Program-made: the position numbers and the translations under genes
The notes under the pieces: model-generated
Seen by the model: only the letters and a program-made list of their open reading frames with translations
Databases searched by the model: none
What the model was told of the DNA's origin: nothing
Part shown: positions 21,770-33,941 of the stretch, in pieces
Layout: every line of letters starts with the position of its first letter
How positions within the stretch are numbered: position 1 is the stretch's first letter
Assembly: GCA_033439295.1 (NCBI GenBank)
Contig: JAVTLE010000015.1
Span: 310,001 to 374,000, forward strand
DNA: 64,000 nt
DNA from: Deuterostichococcus epilithicus
Taxonomy: Eukaryota; Chlorophyta; Trebouxiophyceae; Prasiolales; Stichococcaceae
Reading direction: 5' to 3'

Positions 21770-24700
21770 CGGCTCTGATCCCCAGGCAGCCGCCTCCGAC
21801 GCCGCTGCTGCTGCAGCGGCTGCCATGGCAGGACCGGCGGCGCTGTGGCTGCTGCCTGCCGCCGCCAACGACGAGCTCTGCTCCGTCGCCGCTGCGGGTG
21901 CCGCAGTGGCAGGCTCTGCCACCGCGCTCTTCTTTCGGGCGCGCTTTTTTGCCGCCTTTGCAGCCTTGGCTGACTGCTTTGCCTTCGTCTGTTCAGCTCC
22001 TTCTTCCTCCTCCTGCGGCAGAGATCTATGCAGGTACGAGACCGGCAGGAGCCAAAACAGGTACTTCAAGTCACCAGACTGCGAAAAAAGCTGACTTTGG
22101 GAGGCAGCAGCTGCATGGTGAGGGTCGACAGCTGTGCAGCAGCACAGCGGCCCGAGGGGCAAGCTGAGCAGCCGCGATGCAAGTAGGCCCTGCTCGGAGC
22201 TGCATCGCTCCAGATCCACATCTGCTGCAGCAAACATTCGCACCTCCAGCAGCGCCTTCATTGCTGCTTCTGCAGCTGCCAGCTCGGCCTCCTGCCCTGA
22301 TGGGCTGGGGCCCGCTGCTGCTGCACCACCGCCGCCGCCGCCGCTGGAAGCCCTGGAAGTTGCGGCGCCCCCAACAACTGCCGTCACTGCAGCCAGACCT
22401 CTGCCCAGCAGCGCCGCTGACCGCTTCTGCTGCCCCCGCAGCAGCAGCAGCCGCAGTGCCCCCCACTCGTAGGCACCGCCCGGCTGCAGATCCGAGCGGG
22501 CAGGGGCGTCATCCGCCGCCAGCGCCGCCAACGTCTTGCAGGCCATCACGAACATTTTGGTCGCCTCCGGCTGCGGAACATACTCCACGACCCACCGAAG
22601 TGTCTCTACGAGCGCCTGGGACCAGAGACGAGACCTTTCAGCAGGCCAGCGGCTGGCAGCGGGTCACCGACTCATTCAGGGCCAGCCCTGCATCACGCCA
22701 GGCGACTGAGCGGCATGTGAGTGCGCCGAGTCGCTCAAAAGGCCCTCCGCTGGAAAGCTTGCTTGCTGAGCGTTGCGTGGTACAGGAAATGTCGGGTGTA
22801 GGGCTTTGAACGGCAGCACTATTTGTACTCGAGCAAGCACGCCGCTCGTGGCCGCACCTTGACAGCCCCGCGCTGCGCCAGCTGCTCAGCCATGCCGAAG
22901 TCAATGCAGGCGTCCAGAATGCCGCAGCCGCGGTCGACCATGTCGAGGGAGGCGTTGCGCCGCACATCGCCGCGCCCACAGGCGGCCTCCCGTTCCGAGA
23001 AAGCCAGCACCGCCACCGCAGCGTGCGCCGCCGGGTCGAGGACCTCAGGATGCCGGCCGCCAACGACCATCAGCAGAGGCAGGGCGGCGTCGGCCAGTGC
23101 ATCGGCTGCCGCATGGCAAGTCGGGGAGATGGTCAGGCCGCCATCGGGATTGAGGTTGAGGTCTCGGCGCGCCTGCGCAAGTAGGGAGTTGGACATCGCA
23201 CATGCGGCACCCAAGTGCACGTGCGGCGGCACGAAGTTGCTGCGGGCGGCAGCCGGCTCCCCGTAGATCACTGACACCTTGCGCACGTGAGCGTCGCTGT
23301 GACACGCGCCAAGACACCGCTTGGAAGGGACGGACCTGCCTTGCAAGACACGGATGCGAGCAAAGCCGCAGCACAACAGGTCGCGCCGCAGGATCAGCAC
23401 ACCTCCTTGCTCGCCATGGACGTAATCGGCCGCGCCAGGTGCTCGGCCAGGTAGTCAACGACGCCGCATGTCGCAAAGAAGTCCGCAGCCCCCAGGCGAA
23501 GCGCCATGTTCTGCTGCCCGCTCCGCTGCAGCTCCTGGACCTGCACGCCACGCTCGGAGGCATGTCAGCAACGCAGAAGTCATGTCGTCAGGCGCATGTC
23601 AGGCGGAGCACCATAGGGGACACTAAGTCGAGATAGTCCAAGCTGGACTCCGAATCCCCTGGCGAGTCCTTGTTCCGCTGCAGCATCTGATGCTGTGTGT
23701 CATCACCGTGCCCTTGGACCATGTCCGCGCTGCAAGGGGCATGTGCCACTGCTGTTCAGCCTTGCTTAGCGGCCGGCGGCACGGTGGCGGCTGGCCCTGG
23801 GGCAGAGGTGAAAAGTCGCTGCTGCTGCTGCCGTTGGCGACTGCTGCCGCTGGGGCACTCGTGGCGCATCATGCCTGCCCAGTGCCGGGAGTGTGCACAG
23901 ACCACAAGCACTCGTTTGAAATCCCGACTTCGGGTTTGAAAACCCGAGAAAGCTGAAGACTAGCTGGAGACTCACCACGATGCAGGTGAGGGCGCCGGTC
24001 GTGATCTCGGAGAGCTCCGTGACCTGGTCGCAAACCACCTCAGGGTGGCCCCCAGTATTCAATAGCGAGCAGGTGACGGGGGTCGACATCAGCATCGCGC
24101 TGCTGACGAGCCACGAGTCGGCATAGCGTGCCACGCGCTGCAGCAGTTTCAAGCGCCGGAGGGAGACCATGGCCGCGGCGCCGGCTGGTATGCACGGCGC
24201 CAGCCCGGCGCAGCGGAAGTTGAGCAGCGAGCGCGTTGCAAGCAGCATGGAAGCAATGCACGCTGCCTGCACTCTGATCTGCACGTGTAGTTGCAGTTCT
24301 GGAATGAGCCAAAAGTGTCTGTCACAATTCGGAAACAACAATGCTGGCAGACAACAGAAAATTGATTTTAACATGCGCCTGCCTGCTGCCTGCCCCAGAC
24401 AGCTCGCAGCTTGCAGGAGATCTAGCATGCACTAGCAGGCGAGCCCGCCGCCACCATGCCGCCGCAGCAGCGGACACACAGCACGCGACTGGCCGTGCAA
24501 TTTTAGCACGATGCGTCTGCGATGCGACCCTGGTTAGCTCAGTGGACCTCACAGGACGAGAGCGGGCAGGGCGGCACCTTTTCGTCTCTGCTGTCCTCAA
24601 ATCTGATGAAAAGCAGCTCGACTTGTTTGCAGAGCGGCTCGACGTAGCTGTCCAGCTCAGCTGCAGGCAGTCCCTCCAGGGCAAAGTCGATGGTGGCGGG

Positions 24701-25545
24701 GGCTGTGTACAGCGCCTGGTAGAAGGCCATGCCGACATGCGTGTCCTGCCACCTGGGGGGCACGCGACCAGTCGTTGCTCATGAGTACCTCGGGATGCCG
24801 AGTTGCCATGGTCTGGGGTGGCTCTGTGTGCAGCGACGGAAGACTGGCGGTCTTGTCCGTGTGACGCGGGCGGCAGGGCTGACCGCAGGAGCTGGCCAAC
24901 GGTGGACGGCAATGCAGCTTGTGGCACCACAGCTTGTGACACCACAGTCTGTATCAATTGCAGCAGGCCACCTCAGCATGTGACACCACAGCCCGCGACC
25001 CGAAGCAGTAGGCGCACGTGGACCCGCCTTGCACTGCCGCGTGCAGCGCCTCGCGCAGGGGCTTCCGCAGGTGCGGCGGCAGCCTTGCGCGGTGCGCGAC
25101 GGCGAGCACCTCCACGGAGCGCAGCGCCACTGCGAACAGCCCAGCGAGCGCTGCGGCGGCGTCCGTCGCCAGGGCGTCGGCGTCCCACTTGCCGCAGTCC
25201 CGGGCTATGCTGCACGCCAGCCACGCCAGGTCCCCGGCCGCAAGCTCCGGCGAGCTGCATCGCGGACCCGCAAAGCCTCGCCAGGCCGTGCGGTGTCAGG
25301 CTGCGGTACCGAAGGACCTTTTGCACAGCCGGCAACACGTCAGCAGAGATGCTTTACGAGTATTCAAATGCACCTCGCATGCTGCGTCGCACTGACGACC
25401 ATCATGTCTGCCAGGACTTTGGTGTCTGTCGAGCCGCTGTCCCGCTGGCCGGCCAACTCCAACTCTCGGTACAGCTTGACGTCCCCATCCCTGTCATATG
25501 CCGCTTGCCTGCAGCAAAACCGGACAATATTGGTTCTGCTAGGAT
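21298..25545 (-). CDS. U-box protein (putative E3 ubiquitin ligase) with long helical N-terminal region
   Basis: The last exon, 21474-21298, joins the exon ending at 21635 ('DWMLCPITM') to give 'CPITMEVIRDPVLCPDGHTY' followed by 'ERSAVTAWLQNHDTSPKTNE' and 'VPNYALKHII', a complete U-box, the E2-binding module of E3 ligases. Upstream is a Gly tract from a CCG repeat and a Lys-rich patch ('AKAAKAAKKRARKK'). Helical exons precede it: 'VEYVPQPEATKMFVMACKTL' (22.6 kb), 'GLTISPTCHAAADALADAAL' (23.1 kb), 'QNMALRLGAADFFATCGVVD' (23.5 kb), 'LLATRSLLNFRCAGLAP' (24.2 kb), 'MAFYQALYTAPATIDFALEG' (24.7 kb), 'DADALATDAAAALAGLFAVA' (25.2 kb) and 'AYDRDGDVKLYRELELAGQR' (25.5 kb). These may be armadillo/HEAT-like repeats, which is inference. 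Exon borders are approximate and the start codon was not found. Confidence 0.72.
21732..21769. repeat. CCG/CGG trinucleotide run of about 12 units
   Basis: An uninterrupted CCG run inside the minus-strand U-box gene. It encodes 13 consecutive glycines on that strand, about 30 residues before the U-box. Confidence 0.9.
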
Positions 25546-25559
25546 TTGCTCAGTCGGCC

Positions 25560-26800
25560 ATCAGCGGCCTGAGGACGTGAGGAGGCGAACTGCTATTCTT
25601 TGAGCCGACCAGCAACAGAAACGGCAATGCTCACCTTGACAACGAGCCGAAATTTTGCATGGCTGCGACCACTACGTCCCTGCAGAGGTTCACGTCCCTG
25701 CAGTGCTAGGCGGCCTGCAGGCTGCAGCACAGCCAATGACGGAACCGCGGCTTCCGCTGTCTATCTGGAGGACGTAGCTGCCTATGAAAGCTATGGTTGG
25801 CTGACAGTGACCGCCTCAAGCCTCAACTCTCGCCTGCAAGCCTGTCCCCCGCGGGTCATGCTTGTGCCCCATTCGAGAGTCCTGTGCTGGTGGAGTCAGC
25901 GTCGACAGCCTGCCACACTTCATAAGCTGCCACACATTATGTGGTCGATAGCAAACGCTGAAGCAGCAGCAGTTCATCAGCGTGCTACAGTGGCGGGCTG
26001 CAGACCCTCGTATGCTGCGCGCGTTATGTTGATGGAGGTTCTATCACGCCATCAACATTTGCGTCGACATCGCGAGGCAAAAGAGGGCAGCAGCTCTGCT
26101 TGCGAGTTTTTCAGCCGTTTGAGGCGAGTTGTTGTGATATCGGAGCCACGCTACAATCAAGTTCCGCTCATCAATGTGCCCGACCGAGCACAGCGCCAAT
26201 AGTGACTATCTCACATAGGCGAACCTCCAGAATTGCACGGCATAGGGCGTCCAAAGCAGATCCGTTGAAACGCCGAATAGCCCATCGTGTTCGGAGAGAG
26301 TTTCTCTGAGCATTTGTGGGTGTCGAGGACCCCCGGCCCCTGAACAATCGCGTGCCTGGACAGTCACGCGCCTCCAGTCTTGCGCCGCCTCACATATGTG
26401 ACCGGCGGATTGGCCGCCACCCAGGTCGACCACGTCCACACCGCTAGGGCGATTGCCGCTGCTGCTGCCGCTGCGAGAGCCACGCCCTGAGCGCAGCAAG
26501 CACCAGGCTTTAGCTTTCAAGTTTCGCGCATGCAGCTGACATGGTACCCCCAGCAGCTCGGCCGGCAGGACTGGCTCCACTCAGAGTTGGCACGTCGGGG
26601 AGGCACGAGCAGCTGCTTGTGCCGGAGTCGCATGCGGCAACCCCTCCTAATTGCGGTACCGCCTCCTCCTCGCCAGAGCCCCCGCGGGAGTCAGGCGTCA
26701 GGTGCCACGCTGCCGGAAAGGGGCCCTCACCGCTTCCGATGTCGGCACTGCACACTGTCATCTGCGACCGGCCACCAGCACCGACACACAACATCCAGCA
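25560..26800. other. region without a convincing gene
   Basis: Frames open here on both strands are short and have shadow-like composition. The 5' exon of the minus-strand U-box gene and the 3' exons of the next minus-strand gene may lie here. Confidence 0.3.
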
Positions 26801-26812
26801 ACTGGGCACCTG

Positions 26813-29195
26813 GAGGTACGGCCTGGCCGCCGCACTCAGCTGGGCCCCGACGTCAGGCCCCAGGCCCAGTCTAGGTCCGAGGCGCTCCTGCAGCCGCGCA
26901 ACAACCGCCGCGCGCCAGCCTGGCAGCCCGCCCGCCTTCGCAAACGCCTGCGGCGCATCCACCAGGCCGCGAGTACGAGCCTGTTGCAAAGTCTGCAGCC
27001 CCTGCAGCTGCCAGCGGCGACCGGCAGCACCTGCTGCCGTTGACAGCCGGAGAGCGCGAGCTGAAATGCCGCTGCGCTGCCCGTCAGAGGGAGGATGCGT
27101 CAAAGTGGTGCGGTGCGGCAACCCTTGTGCTTGCACATGCACATGGGCATAGGAAGGGTCTTGGGGGCGGTTGAAAACGCAACGACGAAGCGACCCACCC
27201 TGTAGGCCGCCAACCAGAAGCTGTCGATGGCCACCACCAGGAAGGCGAGCACGCCGATGGCGGCCATGACAAAGCCGGTGATGCTGGCCGTCTCCCGCCA
27301 CGAGGGCGCCACCAGCTTGCCCGCCAGGCCGATCTGTGCAATGCAGTCTCAACATACAACGCAGCGGCGCTTGTGCAGGATCCCAAACAGAGGATGGCGA
27401 ACAGGTGATGTTCAATGCACGACGCCACTGTTGCGATGTGACCTTGCAGGCTAAGGGTGGGGACAAGCGCGTAGCTGATTGTTTGGCCACACGCCAAGTG
27501 CACACGCCTTTAATGCCTATCAACACTTGCAGCTTGCGCTGAAGTCGAGGAATCCTCACAGGCCCACACAGGCGACACATGTAGAGACAGGCAGCATCAA
27601 GGCAAGGCGCACCGTGCCACCGATCCACAGCGCGAAATCGTGCACTGGCGGCGCCCTGGCAAGCAGCCTCTCGAGCGCCGCCGCCGCTCGCTGCAGCAGC
27701 ACCGGCTGCCGCGCAAGCCACCCGGTGTACCAGCGTATGTCCCTGCGCGGCACACCACCAGGATGCTGGGGTTCTGGACCCCATGCAGCTGCCAGGCCAA
27801 GCCCAATATGCCTGTTGCTTCTGCCCTGCAGGACTGCTGGCACATCTGCTGACACGGCTGGTCTCCGCGGACGGCGCACAGGCTCAGGCCTGCGCCGGCA
27901 CATCCGGCCCCGAAGTGCATCAACACCAGCCCCCAATACTGCACAAAGCGGATGGTCGGCGCGTCTGGTGCTATGTATCACTATGCACAGGCGCCGACGA
28001 AGTTGATATCGCAGCAGCGCACTGCTCCAGGAGCGGAGGTAGCTGCTGCCGAGGTGCGCGCCGCGTGCCGGCGTCGTCCGCGCCCGCACCGTCGCTGCCA
28101 ACGTGCCGCAGCGGCCTGAGGGGCGGCCACACCTGCTGCGGCAGCGGCGCCTCCGACGGCAGCGGCGGCCCATAGTACTTTAAAGGCGGCAGCGGCACGC
28201 TGGAAGCGGCCGCCAGCCCCGGGGGCTGCCTCGGCGGAGGCTCTGCGTCAGCCGTGCCGTTGCCCTGGCTTTGGCCAGCGCCGGCAGGAGGCCCTGCGGC
28301 GTCTTCGCCTGGTCGGCTGTCATACTGACGCAACGTTTCCACTGCTGCCTGCGCGCCCCGCTCCGCAGCCGCCGACAGTGCTGCTGGCGCTGCGCCGCTG
28401 GCGCCGTTTCTGCCGCTGACCCCAGGCCGGGACTGCGGTGGGACCGCGCCCACGTCAGTCGGCACCAGTCCCAGGGCCTGCTGCAGCGCTGCAGCCATGG
28501 CCTGCTGCTCTCCAGCAGATGGCGCACGACCTTGCGCAGGGTCTGCGCCTTGCTGCCGCTGCGGCGGCGGCGGCGGCGGCGCCGGCCACGAAGGTTGTGA
28601 AGGGGACTGTGCTGGAACACCCTGTCCTGCCGGCGGCTCCTCGCAGGGCTGCTGCTGCCGCAGGGGGTCTGGCTGCGCGGGCTCCCCCCCGCCGCGGCTG
28701 TCTGATGCTTGCAGTCGCCAATGCTGTCGTGATGCGCACCCAGGCAGCGAGCTCCCCTGCACAGCAGCCAGAGGGCATCAAACGCTGCTGATCTGAGGCT
28801 GCCGGACGATGCTGGAGCCTGGCCCAAGCCGGCGCCATGCCATCAGAGAGCCACCAGATGCACAATTGCATCAGTGGGGCACGAGGTAGCGTCCTCACAT
28901 CTGTCGCGCCACACGGTCGGCAGATTTGCCGGTGACCAGCAGCTGTGGTTGCATTGCCGTCGAAGGGCCCAAGCGGCAGATATGTGCGGCAGGCGGCGTG
29001 CTGCGCTGGCGAGCACAGTCGCCCGCAGAGCGTGCCGCCTGCAGCAACCAGTTGCTGGCCTCGACGGCGCCGCTCCGTCGCCAGGGGCCTCCCGTGGACG
29101 CCTTGGCAGTCGCGAGCAGGCTGTACAGGAGCCGTTCTGCGCGGCGCGTCTGTTGGTGGGAGAGGTCGTCTGACGGCAGCCATCGCGCTGCAGCT
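26813..29195 (-). CDS. unrecognised membrane protein, exons only partly resolved
   Basis: Coding segments in minus-strand order are 'RWLPSDDLSHQQTRRAERLL' (29.2 kb), a Gln/Pro/Ala-rich exon 28762 to about 28035 ending near 'PLPPLKYYGPPLPSEAPLPQ', 'DIRWYTGWLARQPVLLQRAA' and 'HDFALWIGGTVRLALMLP' (27.75-27.6 kb), 'KLVAPSWRETASITGFVMAA' plus a hydrophobic helix 'IGVLAFLVVAIDSFWLAAYR' (27.34-27.21 kb), and 'LQTLQQARTRGLVDAPQAFA' (27.0-26.81 kb). The PSWRET motif just before a single membrane helix resembles SecE of Sec translocons, but a long Gln/Pro-rich upstream region is not typical of SecE. Whether all segments form one gene is not certain. The first segment may be a separate gene. Confidence 0.38.
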
Positions 29196-29249
29196 TTCGA
29201 GAGCTTTATCGAAGACGCTCAGTTCGCGCCCAGGCGGTCGAATTGACGT

Positions 29250-29933
29250 CTAAAGCGTCTCAGATCACTGATGCTCCTGGGCAGTGCAAGTGCGCCAGCA
29301 GTTGGGGTCATCTTGACGCAGTGCGTTCCCCATCCATTCGTTGGCAGGCCAAGCAGAGCCACAGGTCTACCGATGTATCATGACGCACCTTTGATCACAT
29401 CCGCACACTCAACGCGTGTCCTCAACTCACTCGAGTGGGGCGAGAGTTTCGCTATGGTCATGCATACATTAGACTGCTGGAGCTGGCGCTTGCAAACTCT
29501 CTGCACGGCTGATAAGAGCAACCTTACACCATGGATGGTGAAAGTGATGTGACACAATGTCAAGACCTCGACCGCTCGATGCGACACACCACACCATCAT
29601 GAGCCTCGCCGGTCGCAGTCTTCAATCACCCGGAGAATGTCCGTACGCAGCTTTTGTTGGCCTTTTGCATGCAACAAAAGAGCATTGACAGAGCAGACTC
29701 ACATTCTAATACGACAGCAGATGCAAATTAGTAGATCGTGCCCGAATGCTCATGGCATACTTCGAACCTCCGGCACACCGGCAGCGGGCCGCTGCTGCTG
29801 GCACATGTTGTGTATTTGCGCACATTGCTTACAACGCTGGCTCTAGCAGAACTTTAAGGAGCAACACGACATGCGGATGATACAGACACTCTGAAGACAC
29901 AAGCATGCATATATACAGATTCAAGCATGGCAT
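29250..29933. other. intergenic region
   Basis: No supported exon on either strand; less GC-rich than the flanking genes. Confidence 0.45.
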
Positions 29934-29938
29934 AGCAA

Positions 29939-29943
29939 TTACA
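29939..29943 (-). terminator. TGTAA polyadenylation signal of the dioxygenase gene
   Basis: TGTAA on the minus strand lies about 90 nt beyond the TGA stop at 30034-30036. Confidence 0.55.
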
Positions 29944-30033
29944 CAGGCGGAATGTCCGCATGATCTGCAGCGTATCTAACAGTTTGCACACCCTTCCTCC
30001 GGGTTGTCACGGTGGTGCTTTGCCGTGCCGATC

Positions 30034-33000
30034 TCACGCCGACACGCTGACGGACCTGCCAAAGCGGCCGTGCAAGTCCTCCTGCGGCTGGGCCGTCTCC
30101 AGCGGCGCCACACCGTTCGTGTTGTCGACGACGGCGAACTCCCGCTGCTCCGTGCCCGGCTTGAGGGGCAGCAGCCCCGCGCGGCGCAGCCCCACAGTCG
30201 TCGCCTGTGGATGCTCCGCATACCTGCCCAGGCAGCAGGGGAAGGGCTCGGATGGCGGCAGGACGGCTGCCGTCTAGCAAATCTCAGGAGCTTGGTGACA
30301 CACGGGTGGTGGGCAGAGGAACAACAGACAACATGTCAGCGCCCGGCCGCCTGCGTCGGTCCCCCCCAGCAGGAAGCCGGACTGGGGAACCGTGAAGGAC
30401 GTGTGCAGAATTCTCACCAGTCGAGCAGCTCCTGGACGTACTGCTCGAAGTCCAGGGCCACATGCCAGCGTGCGTTACCCGGGCACACCTGCGAGGCACC
30501 AAGCCGCAGCCGCCGCTCACCCGCCTGCCGCCGGGAACTTTTGCACATTTTCAAGGGTGCTGCCACAGCGCAGCTGGCGCCTTCAGGACACGGGCATGCA
30601 AGCCGGTGGATGTTGCGAGATCGGCATGCCAAGGGAAACGAGATGTGATCCTAGACCCTGAACCCTGCAGTTGCGAGCGCACCAGCCCGCCGCGGCGGCC
30701 GCGCTTCGTCGAGTACCAGCGCTGCTCGTACATCGGGTCGATGTCCCTGATACAAGACTTGAGCAGTCAAACTTGCGGCTCTTTGAGACATGACGCGCAG
30801 AGCTATCAGCAACCAGGCCGACTTGCATCGGACTGCGTACAGTGCATGTTGGCCGCAAGCTACCGACTTCATGCCTGGTGATGCCACTTTAAGCCGCTTA
30901 TTGGTCACTGCAACAACATGCCAGCCACCATGCATCGGCTCGTGCAACCCAGCCGCTAATCTTCATTTCCTCAACCTCAAACGCACCAACCGAGCGGCGA
31001 CGACACCCACAGGCGCAGCATGTGGCGAAGCGCGGGTCCCTCGTCGGTTATGGGTGTGCGCGAGTGCAACGTCCTGCAGCACAATGCCACACCACTGGTC
31101 GAGAAGGAGACAGGGTGTGCCGTGAGCACAGATCAGTTTGCAGCTGGGTGGCTAACAGGCTCCTCCCGTTCGACAGGCATCGGGGCTCAGTTTGGCGGGA
31201 GCTGCTCACGTCAGGTTGTGGTTCAGCAGCACGTCGCCAGGCTGCAGCGCGACCTCGTACACGAGCCGTGGTTCCGCTGCCACCTGTTGCACAAACGCCA
31301 GTGCCTCCCGCTGCACAGGGCAAAGTAGACGCTCAATTTTCTGATCTCCTGGAAGGTGATCTGAGCATCGTTTTCAAGGTGTCAGGACTCCCACAAGCGC
31401 CACTGGTGGCCTCGCAACTGCAGCAGCTCTCCCGCTGCTGCAGGGTTTTCGAGGTGCAGCAGTGGCTTGGATGCCGCTTGACGCAGTATCGCCTCGCCTG
31501 TCTTGCATGCTGGCCACACCTCCAGTGAACAGAGCCTCCGCCATGAAGGCAGCCTGTCCTGATCCTTTTCGAGGTGATTGGAGGATTTAATGTTTGATAT
31601 TGCTTGACGATGAAACTACCTGCAGGTCCGTCACATCAGGCGTCCCAGCAAAGTCCCCGGCGTCCGCCGCCGCCGCCTCCACGCCCAGACTGCAGCGGTG
31701 GTCACACAGTCTCTTATGGGTCACACACTCCTTCCTGCCCCCCACGCAGTTCGTGGAGGCCATGCCTGTACGGACCGTGCATGTGTGGTGCTGGCAGCGC
31801 CTAGGATCCGCGGCCATTGGCATCGGGAAGTCAACATGGCGGTGTGTCTGTCATGGCGCGGCTTTGAGAGCAACATCAGGGAACAGGGCAACTCTTGGAG
31901 CGCCCACCTGTTGCCATGGTAGTGCAGCACTGGGGAGATGTAGTAAGGCGGCGCGCCATCAGGGATCCATTCGTGCCGGTCCTGGTAGAATGGCTGAGAC
32001 AGCACCTGCACGAAAAGCACATGTCCCACACGTTGATATCATGCATCAACAAGCCGCAGATGAAGGCAATATCAACATCAAAATGTCGTTCGAACATGCT
32101 CTGCAGAATTGCACACCGACCGTTGCACAGCACTGCGGCATGGAGAACCCAATGCATGTACAGCGACAGCAGGGGCGATGTTACCTCGTGCAGGTCTGGG
32201 CGGCGTTCGAGGATCTCATTGCGCACTGCATGCGAGCTGACGCAACGGCTCACGCCTGTGAGCAACAAAGGACACGAGTCGATCAGGCGATGATGCGCTC
32301 TGACAAGCCATCGCATCACCTCAGGGAAGGTCAAGTCTCGCAGTGACTGATGCGAAGCGCACCCCCTGACGCGGCATTCTGGAGGCATGCCAGGAACACG
32401 ATGTCGCTGTTGTCAGCATGGAACCCCATTGGGTGCGTCCCCAGGTTTGTGCGGCCGGCCCCGCCCGCCTGCAGTCGGGTCAGTATCTTCGTGGGTTACA
32501 TCGTTGTGGATCGGGTGCAAATCGTCCGGAACCTGTTGGATGTCTACAGGTTTGTCAACAAGACAGGTCATAAGTTGCCGGTGCCTGCGGCCAGCAAGCC
32601 AGCAAGACTTCATATTCACGAGCTGCGGCATGAAATGGTATGACCAGTGCTCTTTTATTTTCTTCTGGCTCACCCTTATGCTGCAGCAGCACGCCAGCAA
32701 GGCTTCGCCTTCACAAGCTGCGGCATGAAACGGTGCGACTAGTGCTCACAGTTTGCCTCCTGGCTCACCCTCATGCGGGCCTTGGCGTCGCGGACATGGC
32801 CCACCAGGTGGCCGGCCTGCGTTAGCGCGACCTTTGGCCCGAAGTGCGCTGAGATGCCCCACAGCGCCGTCACCGCATACCTGTCATGTGCAGCAATTGA
32901 ATTTTTCGCTCACATATCGCCTAGCCAGCGCTGCAAGTCGTGCACACCGCAAGATGACATGCTGTGGTATGCGGAAATGGCGCAAGCGGGTGGAGAAATG

Positions 33001-33941
33001 GCCTGACACTGCTCTGCTGCACGCACTTGAGGCCGTGCTCTTGCTGCGTGGGCAGCCCCTGCAGCAGGCGCATGCCGCGCCCGAAAAGGAGGTCCTTGTG
33101 CAGCAGCTCCAGCAACGGCCCCAATGTCGGTAGCGGAAATTGCTCCTGCGGGGGGAAACTTGCATGTGGACAAGCCAATGGTTTGGCTTGATTCAGCCAG
33201 ACCGCACAGCCCACGAAGCTGGTCACGTAGGAACGTGCAGGGGCTCAGACTGCAGGGCATGCTGCTCATGGATGCCAGCGTATGGTATGCCGGCACACAT
33301 GCCAAGCACACATGTCGAATGCCCCGTAGTAGACATCGGCTGATCTGGCCACGCTATTGAAAAGCGTGACAGGGTCAAGGGACTCCGAAACTCACCTTGC
33401 CAACGTCCTCCAGCTCAAGGCCAGACGCTTCCACATGGTGCACAGCCGCATCCAGCTCCGCCAAGTCTGCAACCGTCAGTCTGCAGCGAAGGAGTTCAGT
33501 GCTCAGCTGAGAACCCACCTATAGAGCCTGCTCCCACATGAGGCTGACGTGGTTCTTGCGCTGCGCTATCCGGACCGCCACCCAGCCGGCAGCGCTTTCT
33601 GGACCTCCCCGCCGCCCAGCGGCGCTGTGGTGTCAAGATGCGGTGGCGAAACTGCGGCGCAGCGGACCTCTGCATGCGCGATGCCAGACGATGAAACGTA
33701 TGGCAACAGTAGTGAATGAAGCTGTAGTGTTGCACCTGAAATCCACATCAGCTGGCGCCAGGTTCGCGCCATACCATACCGTCGGCCCCTCAATCGGCTT
33801 CGTCCGTTCGACGAACGCAGGTTCGAGGCTCTTATGCGTCAGCCGCACGCGGTCCTGTAGGCAGAACGGCCCGCATTGACTTGTGCACTTCGCCAAGACA
33901 CGAGGTGTGGCATCAAACATTGACGACAGTGTGCCTGCCAA
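30034..33941 (-). CDS. TauD/TfdA-family Fe(II)/2-oxoglutarate-dependent dioxygenase
   Basis: Exons 33941-33736, 33624-33538, 33480-33396, 33145-33027, 32880-32769, 32468-32363, 32255-32185, 32005-31908, 31689-31620, 31310-31210, 31073-31005, 30746-30683, 30488-30418 and 30223-30034 close in phase. Family landmarks in order: 'EGPTVWYGANLAP', 'LTVADLAELDAAVHHVEASG', 'FPLPTLGPLLELLHKDLLFG' followed by 'RGMRLLQGLP', 'ALWGISAHFG', 'THPMGFHADNSDIVFLACLQ' (HxD iron ligands), 'SQPFYQDRHEWIPDGAPPYY', 'EVALQPGDVLLNHN', and 'TLHSRTPITD' with 'RHMLRLWV' (distal His ligand and 2-oxoglutarate-binding Arg). The iron site is complete, so it is probably active; the substrate cannot be read from sequence. The first exon may instead begin at a good acceptor at 33854 with an unseen upstream exon. 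The intron 32768-32469 contains a duplicated donor region. Confidence 0.85.
32599..32776. repeat. tandem 83-nt duplication spanning a 5' splice site
   Basis: Copies at 32599-32681 and 32694-32776 share blocks such as AGCTGCGGCATGAAA and CTGGCTCACCCT. On the minus strand the right copy contains the exon end and GTGAGCC donor at 32768, and the left copy repeats that donor 95 nt into the intron. Confidence 0.8.

Noticed and set aside
26510-27784. Long open frame of 424 codons on the minus strand
   Set aside because: Its translation is Arg/Gly/Cys/His-rich across most of its length and crosses exons and introns of a better-supported frame. GC-rich DNA leaves such frames open by chance.
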